Shown: positions 6,128 through 9,516 of the stretch, piece by piece
Position numbering within the stretch: the stretch's first letter is position 1
Layout of the letters: every line of letters starts with the position of its first letter
Assembly (NCBI GenBank): GCA_964244115.1
Contig: CAXTHM010000105.1
Location: 1-9,516, forward strand
DNA length: 9,516 nucleotides
DNA from: CADCWK01 sp964244115
Lineage (GTDB): Bacteria > Chloroflexota > Chloroflexia > Thermomicrobiales > UBA6265
Direction: 5' to 3'
Made by a program: the position numbers and the translations under genes
The notes under the pieces: model-generated
Told to the model about the DNA's origin: nothing
The model's input: the letters and a program-made list of their open reading frames with translations, nothing else
The model's database searches: none

Positions 6128-7066
6128 ATGTCCCGCTTCGTCGTCAACCGGGTTTTCTGGTTCATCCCCACCGTCTTGGTGCTGATCGCGCTGACGTTCC
6201 TGATCCTCAAGTTCACCCCCGGAACCGGTGTCGTGTCGGCCGGAACCCAGTCGATCACCCAGGAACAGATCGAGGCGCTCGAAGACCGGTACGGACTCAA
6301 CGATCCACTTCCCCAGCAGTTCGCTACTTACATCAAGAATATCGCCACGTTCAACTTCGGCGAGTCCTTCCAGTTCCGCCCCCAGCGCGTCAACGACATC
6401 ATCGGCCGGACCTTTCCGATCTCCCTGCAACTCGGCGCGATGGCGACCGCCTTCGCGGTCATCGTCGGGATCACCCTCGGCGTCCTGGCCGCGGTCAATC
6501 AGAACGGGGTGATCGACTACATCTCGGTTATCGCCGCCATCCTCTTCTACAGCCTGCCGGGCTTCGTCATGGGCTTCCTCCTGATCCTCCTGTTCGCGGT
6601 CTGGTTACCGGGGCGCGGCCTTGACCTGGGGTTCAACGTCGGCGGGTTATCGACCTGGCGGGACTGGATCCTGCCGACCGTCGCTCTCGGCGCCGCCCCG
6701 CTTGCCCAGATCGCCCGCTACACCCGGTCGAGCATGATCGACGTCCTGAAGTCCGACTACATCCGGACAGCCCGCGCCAAGGGCCTGAGCGAGCGGATGA
6801 CGATCTACCGCCATGTGATGCGCAACTCCCTCCTGCCCGTCATCACGCTGATCGGCCCGATCTTCGCCGCCGTCGCGACCGGGTCGTTCTTCGTCGAGAA
6901 GGTCTTCAACATCCCCGGGATGGGTCCCTTCTTCGTCGACAGCATCATCGCCAAGGATCAGCCGATGGTGCTGGCGGTCGTCCTGATCTACGGCGTCTTC
7001 CTCGCCCTGATGAACCTGGTCGTCGACATCGTCTATGGCTTCGTCGACCCCCGGATCCGGTACTAG
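6128..7066 (+). CDS. Peptide-type ABC transporter permease, DppB/OppB family
   Basis: This is one of two membrane subunits of an importer of the peptide/nickel/opine class. The 312-residue product has about six membrane segments: 9-29, 97-122, 133-160, about 180-196, 236-258 and 278-304. The family-typical sequence YGLNDPLPQQF lies in the external region (55-65). The cytoplasmic EAA loop that contacts the ATPase is at about 210-237 (DYIRTARAKGL, then HVMRNSLLP). The segment PGMGPFFVDSI (263-273) and the ending VDPRIRY are characteristic of the DppB side. Length is normal. The ATG has AAAGGA 9 bases upstream. The second permease follows after 49 bp and the binding protein after that, so they should form one operon. 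Substrate cannot be told from the permease; oligopeptides are the usual guess, with other small solutes possible. Confidence 0.95.
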   Translation: MSRFVVNRVFWFIPTVLVLIALTFLILKFTPGTGVVSAGTQSITQEQIEALEDRYGLNDPLPQQFATYIKNIATFNFGESFQFRPQRVNDIIGRTFPISLQLGAMATAFAVIVGITLGVLAAVNQNGVIDYISVIAAILFYSLPGFVMGFLLILLFAVWLPGRGLDLGFNVGGLSTWRDWILPTVALGAAPLAQIARYTRSSMIDVLKSDYIRTARAKGLSERMTIYRHVMRNSLLPVITLIGPIFAAVATGSFFVEKVFNIPGMGPFFVDSIIAKDQPMVLAVVLIYGVFLALMNLVVDIVYGFVDPRIRY

Positions 7067-7115
7067 CGTTCGCCGCACGACGGGCACGTCGTCTCCGCTC
7101 AACCGAGGGCATCCA

Positions 7116-8084
7116 ATGGAGCAGTCACAGCTACGCCCCGCCGGCGCCACGGCCATCGGACCAGACGGGCAAGTCAGCCTCGGCGGGGTGAGCACCGGGC
7201 TGGCCGGTGTGGCCGACCGCGCCCTGCCCAAGCAGCGCAGTCTCTGGACCGACGCCGCCCGCCGCCTGATGCGGAACAAGCTCGCCGTCATCGGCCTGTT
7301 CGTCGTGACGCTGTTCACCCTGGTCGCCCTGTTCGCTCCACTGATCGCCCCGTACGGTCAGTCCGAGGTCGTCGACCCACGGCTGGCCCGAACGGGTCCC
7401 AGCTGGGCCTGGCCGATGGGCCTCGACCAGAACGGCCGCGACATCTTCAGCCGCCTGGTCTACGGCGCCCGGGTCTCGCTCACCGTCGGCCTGGTCGCGG
7501 AGACGATCATCCTGATCATCGGGATCACGGTCGGCGCACTGGCTGGCTACTTCGCCGGCAAGACCGACACCCTCCTGATGCGCCTGGTCGACGTGGTCTA
7601 CGCTATCCCCCAGATCCTGCTCGTGATGATCTTCCTCAACCTTTTCGGCCCCGGCCTGCAGAACATCTTCATCGCGATCGGCGTCGTCGGCTGGGTGACG
7701 GAAGCCCGGCTCCTCCGGAGCCAGTTCCTCACCCTGCGCGAGTCCGAGTACGTCAGTGCCGCCCGCGTCTCCGGCGCCGGTCCGCGTCGGCTGATCCTGC
7801 GGCACATGCTGCCCAACAGCCTCACCCCCCTGATCGTCGCCGCGACCTTCGGCGTCCCGACGGCGATCTTCACCGAAGCCTCCCTGAGCTACGTCGGCGT
7901 CGGCATCATGCCGCCCCAGGCCTCCTGGGGGCAGATGGTCGGCGACGCCAGCGTGGCCGGCTACATCCAAACCGCCCCCCACATGTTGCTCTTCCCGGTG
8001 CTGGCCGTCGGATTGACGATGCTCGGCTTCACCTTCCTCGGCGACGGGTTGCGCGACGCACTCGACGTCAAGGGCGATCGCTAG
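7116..8084 (+). CDS. Peptide-type ABC transporter permease, DppC/OppC family
   Basis: This is the second membrane subunit of the importer, pairing with the product of the preceding gene. The 322-residue product has a cytoplasmic N-terminus of about 55 residues that includes the OppC N-terminal segment RRLMRNKLAVIGL (49-61). Membrane segments follow at about 57-79, 121-147, 160-178, 182-198, 236-258 and 289-308. The motif GLDQNGRDIFSRLVYGARVS (102-121) is typical of this family, and the EAA loop is at about 211-238 (EYVSAARVSGAGPRRLILRH, then MLPNS). The reading frame is open further upstream, to 7035, inside the end of the preceding gene. I chose 7116 because GAGGG lies 6 bases before it. The first 40 residues, Gly/Ala/Ser-rich, are somewhat longer than usual. 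No ATPase gene follows directly; the binding protein comes next. Family assignment is firm, substrate unknown. Confidence 0.94.
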   Translation: MEQSQLRPAGATAIGPDGQVSLGGVSTGLAGVADRALPKQRSLWTDAARRLMRNKLAVIGLFVVTLFTLVALFAPLIAPYGQSEVVDPRLARTGPSWAWPMGLDQNGRDIFSRLVYGARVSLTVGLVAETIILIIGITVGALAGYFAGKTDTLLMRLVDVVYAIPQILLVMIFLNLFGPGLQNIFIAIGVVGWVTEARLLRSQFLTLRESEYVSAARVSGAGPRRLILRHMLPNSLTPLIVAATFGVPTAIFTEASLSYVGVGIMPPQASWGQMVGDASVAGYIQTAPHMLLFPVLAVGLTMLGFTFLGDGLRDALDVKGDR

Positions 8085-8105
8085 ACGCTCAGACGGGTGG
8101 CCGTT

Positions 8106-8119
8106 CCGGTCACCGGTCA
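8106..8119. repeat. Tandem 7-bp repeat after the second permease
   Basis: CCGGTCA occurs twice in tandem here. The same bases contain the short palindrome CCGGTCACCGG. There is no T run after it, so it does not look like a terminator. It is short enough to be chance at this GC content. Confidence 0.25.
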
Positions 8120-8203
8120 GGCTGCGAATGGACCCACCCCCGGGTGCTATCCATCCGCCGGTACGTCGGACGCGCCGTCGACCTCGATGGCACGCAGCAG
8201 CAC

Positions 8204-8221
8204 CTCCGGCACGGGCCGGAG
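8204..8221 (+). promoter_or_regulatory. Stem-loop 1 between permease and binding-protein genes
   Basis: CTCCGGC (8204-8210) pairs perfectly with GCCGGAG (8215-8221) over a 4-base loop. No T run follows. In Opp-type operons such hairpins often protect or delimit mRNA ends so that binding protein and permease are made in different amounts. That role is inferred here from position. Confidence 0.4.
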
Positions 8222-8243
8222 CCAGCTCTTCACCCCAAGCGCC

Positions 8244-8263
8244 ATCGGCGGTCGTCCGCCGGT
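8244..8263 (+). promoter_or_regulatory. Stem-loop 2 just upstream of the binding-protein ribosome site
   Basis: CGGCGG (8246-8251) pairs perfectly with CCGCCG (8256-8261) over the loop TCGT. A G-U and an A-T pair extend the stem to 8 bp. It ends 10 bases before the AGGAG at 8274-8278, which itself is 6 bases before the ATG of the next gene. Placement suits a 5' stabilising hairpin or a processing boundary. No promoter of convincing quality is visible in the 200-bp gap. Confidence 0.4.
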
Positions 8264-8284
8264 CCATGGCCTCAGGAGTATGGA

Positions 8285-9516
8285 ATGACCGATCCGAAGT
8301 CCACGACCACAGCCGGCGATGTCGCCCGCCGCGACCAGTTGCTCGCCGACCTGCACGAGACCAGCATGAAGCGGGCGATGAACCGCCGCTCCGTGATGCG
8401 CGGCGCCGCCATCGGCGCCGGAGCCGCCGGGCTTGCCGTTGCCGGTGCCGGACGCTTCTCGGCCTCCGCTCAGGACGCAACGCCGGCCGGCACGCCCGCG
8501 GGTTTGGGCACCGGACCCCGCGGCGACTACGCCCTCGACGCCGACCAGATCTTCTTCAACTTCCAGATGTCGACCGACCCGTCGTCGTTCGACTTCAACG
8601 CCAACCTCTACTGCAACGCCGAGCCCCAGTGCTGGTCCGGTTTGCTGACGTTCGACCCGGACGGTGTGGCCGTCGCCGACTGGGCCGAGACCTGGGAGCC
8701 CAACGAGGACGGATCGGTCTGGACCTTCCACATCCGCCCGGACAACACGGGATGGTCCAACGGCGATCCCGTCACCGCCCAGGACTTCGTCTGGTCGTTC
8801 ACCCGGCTGCTCTCCCCGACGCCGCTCGGTGCCGCTGCCCAGAACGTCTACAACTTCATCCTGTTCGACGTGAAGAACGCTGAAGGGTTCAGCACCGGGG
8901 CGACGGTCGAGGCCCTCGGACGCGTCCCGACCGAAGAGGACCTCGGCTTCAAGGCGCTGGACGACTGGACGCTGGAGATCACGCTCGAAGGCCCCCGGGC
9001 CAACTTCTCCCAGAAGGTCGGCTACACCGCCTGCGTGCCGGCTCACCGCCCGTCGGTCGAGCAGTACGGCGAGCGCTGGGCACTGGGTGAGGACACCCCG
9101 ATCGTCTCAAGCGGCCCGTTCAAGGTCGATGCCTGGAACAAGGGCGTCAACATCCAGCTGTCCCGGAACGACAACCACTGGGACGCCGCCAACATCACGC
9201 TGACCAATGTCGTCGACCCGATCATCCCGGGCGCCAACCTGGCGACGAACTACCTGTCCGGTTCCGGTGACCAGCGCCTGGACTACACGCCGATCAGCGG
9301 TGCCGACCTGCCGCAGTTCACCGCCGATCCCGAGCTCTCCACCCAGATCGGCCCCTACGCCTATCCGGGCATCTGGATGCTGCTGCCGTCGAACGGCGTG
9401 GCCCCGTTCGACACCCTGGAGGTCCGCAAGGCGCTGAGCCACGCGATCGATCGCAACCGGCTGGTCCAGATCACCAACGGTCTGCTGCAGCCGGCGTCCT
9501 GCATGATCCCGCCGGG
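8285..9516 (+). CDS. ABC transporter substrate-binding protein, family 5 (partial, 3' end cut)
   Basis: This is the extracellular solute receptor of the importer encoded just upstream, of the SBP_bac_5 (OppA/DppA) type. The window holds 410 codons plus two bases and no stop; full proteins are usually 500-600 residues. Residues 34-35 are a twin arginine (NRRSVMRG, 33-40), followed by a Gly/Ala-rich hydrophobic stretch (40-56) and an ASA cleavage site before Gln63, so export is probably by Tat. No cysteine lies at the cleavage point, so it does not look like a classical lipoprotein. A low-complexity Ala/Thr/Pro/Gly linker runs from 64 to 78. Family features follow: WTFHIRPD (146-153), GDPVTAQDFVWSFTRLLSP (160-178), SSGPFKVDAW (275-284) and VRKALSHAIDRNRLV (380-394). 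Three cysteines (110, 116, 250) are in the mature part. The ATG has AGGAG at 6 bases. Peptide specificity is assumed from the family only. Confidence 0.92.
   Translation, partial: MTDPKSTTTAGDVARRDQLLADLHETSMKRAMNRRSVMRGAAIGAGAAGLAVAGAGRFSASAQDATPAGTPAGLGTGPRGDYALDADQIFFNFQMSTDPSSFDFNANLYCNAEPQCWSGLLTFDPDGVAVADWAETWEPNEDGSVWTFHIRPDNTGWSNGDPVTAQDFVWSFTRLLSPTPLGAAAQNVYNFILFDVKNAEGFSTGATVEALGRVPTEEDLGFKALDDWTLEITLEGPRANFSQKVGYTACVPAHRPSVEQYGERWALGEDTPIVSSGPFKVDAWNKGVNIQLSRNDNHWDAANITLTNVVDPIIPGANLATNYLSGSGDQRLDYTPISGADLPQFTADPELSTQIGPYAYPGIWMLLPSNGVAPFDTLEVRKALSHAIDRNRLVQITNGLLQPASCMIPP

Noticed and set aside
7035..7115. Upstream in-frame start for the second permease at 7035
   Set aside because: It lies inside the end of the first permease, lacks a good ribosome site and adds 27 residues of Ser/Thr/Arg-rich sequence. 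The ATG at 7116 has GAGGG at 6 bases.
7131..8480. 449-codon open frame on the minus strand across the second permease
   Set aside because: It is antisense to a clear DppC-type permease, spans the hairpin-containing gap and has a biased, motif-free translation.

Overview
The window is GC-rich bacterial chromosome with densely packed genes, Shine-Dalgarno-led starts and one GTG start. The organism is best guessed as a member of the Chloroflexota, probably class Thermomicrobia (Sphaerobacter-like). This rests on style only: high GC, an HslVU protease with an N-terminal propeptide, and a twin-arginine substrate-binding protein whose mature start is rich in Ala/Thr/Pro/Gly. No rRNA or other marker gene is present, so the placement is an inference.

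Layout. Positions 159-2243 (minus strand) hold a complete NAD+-dependent DNA ligase, ligA. A gap of about 200 bp separates it from a divergent plus-strand cluster. That gap carries an extended -10 promoter for ligA and, on the other side, a perfect 8-bp inverted repeat with a 14-nt spacer upstream of hslV. The plus-strand cluster is hslV (2446-3177), hslU (3177-4679, overlapping hslV by one base) and a ROK-family sugar kinase (4726-5721). It ends at a strong intrinsic terminator (5746-5782). A 406-bp non-coding region follows, with a TTGACA-type promoter and a structured leader. Next come two peptide-type ABC transporter permeases (6128-7066 and 7116-8084), a 200-bp gap with two GC-rich stem-loops, and the first 410 codons of a family 5 substrate-binding protein (8285 to the window edge, cut off).

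How the genes work together. HslV and HslU form the two-part ATP-dependent protease in which HslU unfolds substrates and feeds them to HslV. The stop/start overlap suggests translational coupling. The ROK kinase lies 46 bp downstream with no terminator between, so it is probably co-transcribed, although no functional link to proteolysis is known to me. The two permeases and the binding protein form an incomplete Opp/Dpp importer; its ATPases are not in the window.

I see no mobile element, CRISPR array, RNA gene or obviously new multi-gene system. The most unusual content is the architecture of HslVU. HslV has an 11-residue leader before the catalytic threonine and a 60-residue, strongly acidic C-terminal tail. 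HslU has about 27 extra N-terminal residues and about 30 extra residues, highly charged, in its I domain. The non-coding inverted repeats upstream of hslV, the first permease and the binding protein are the other points worth checking.
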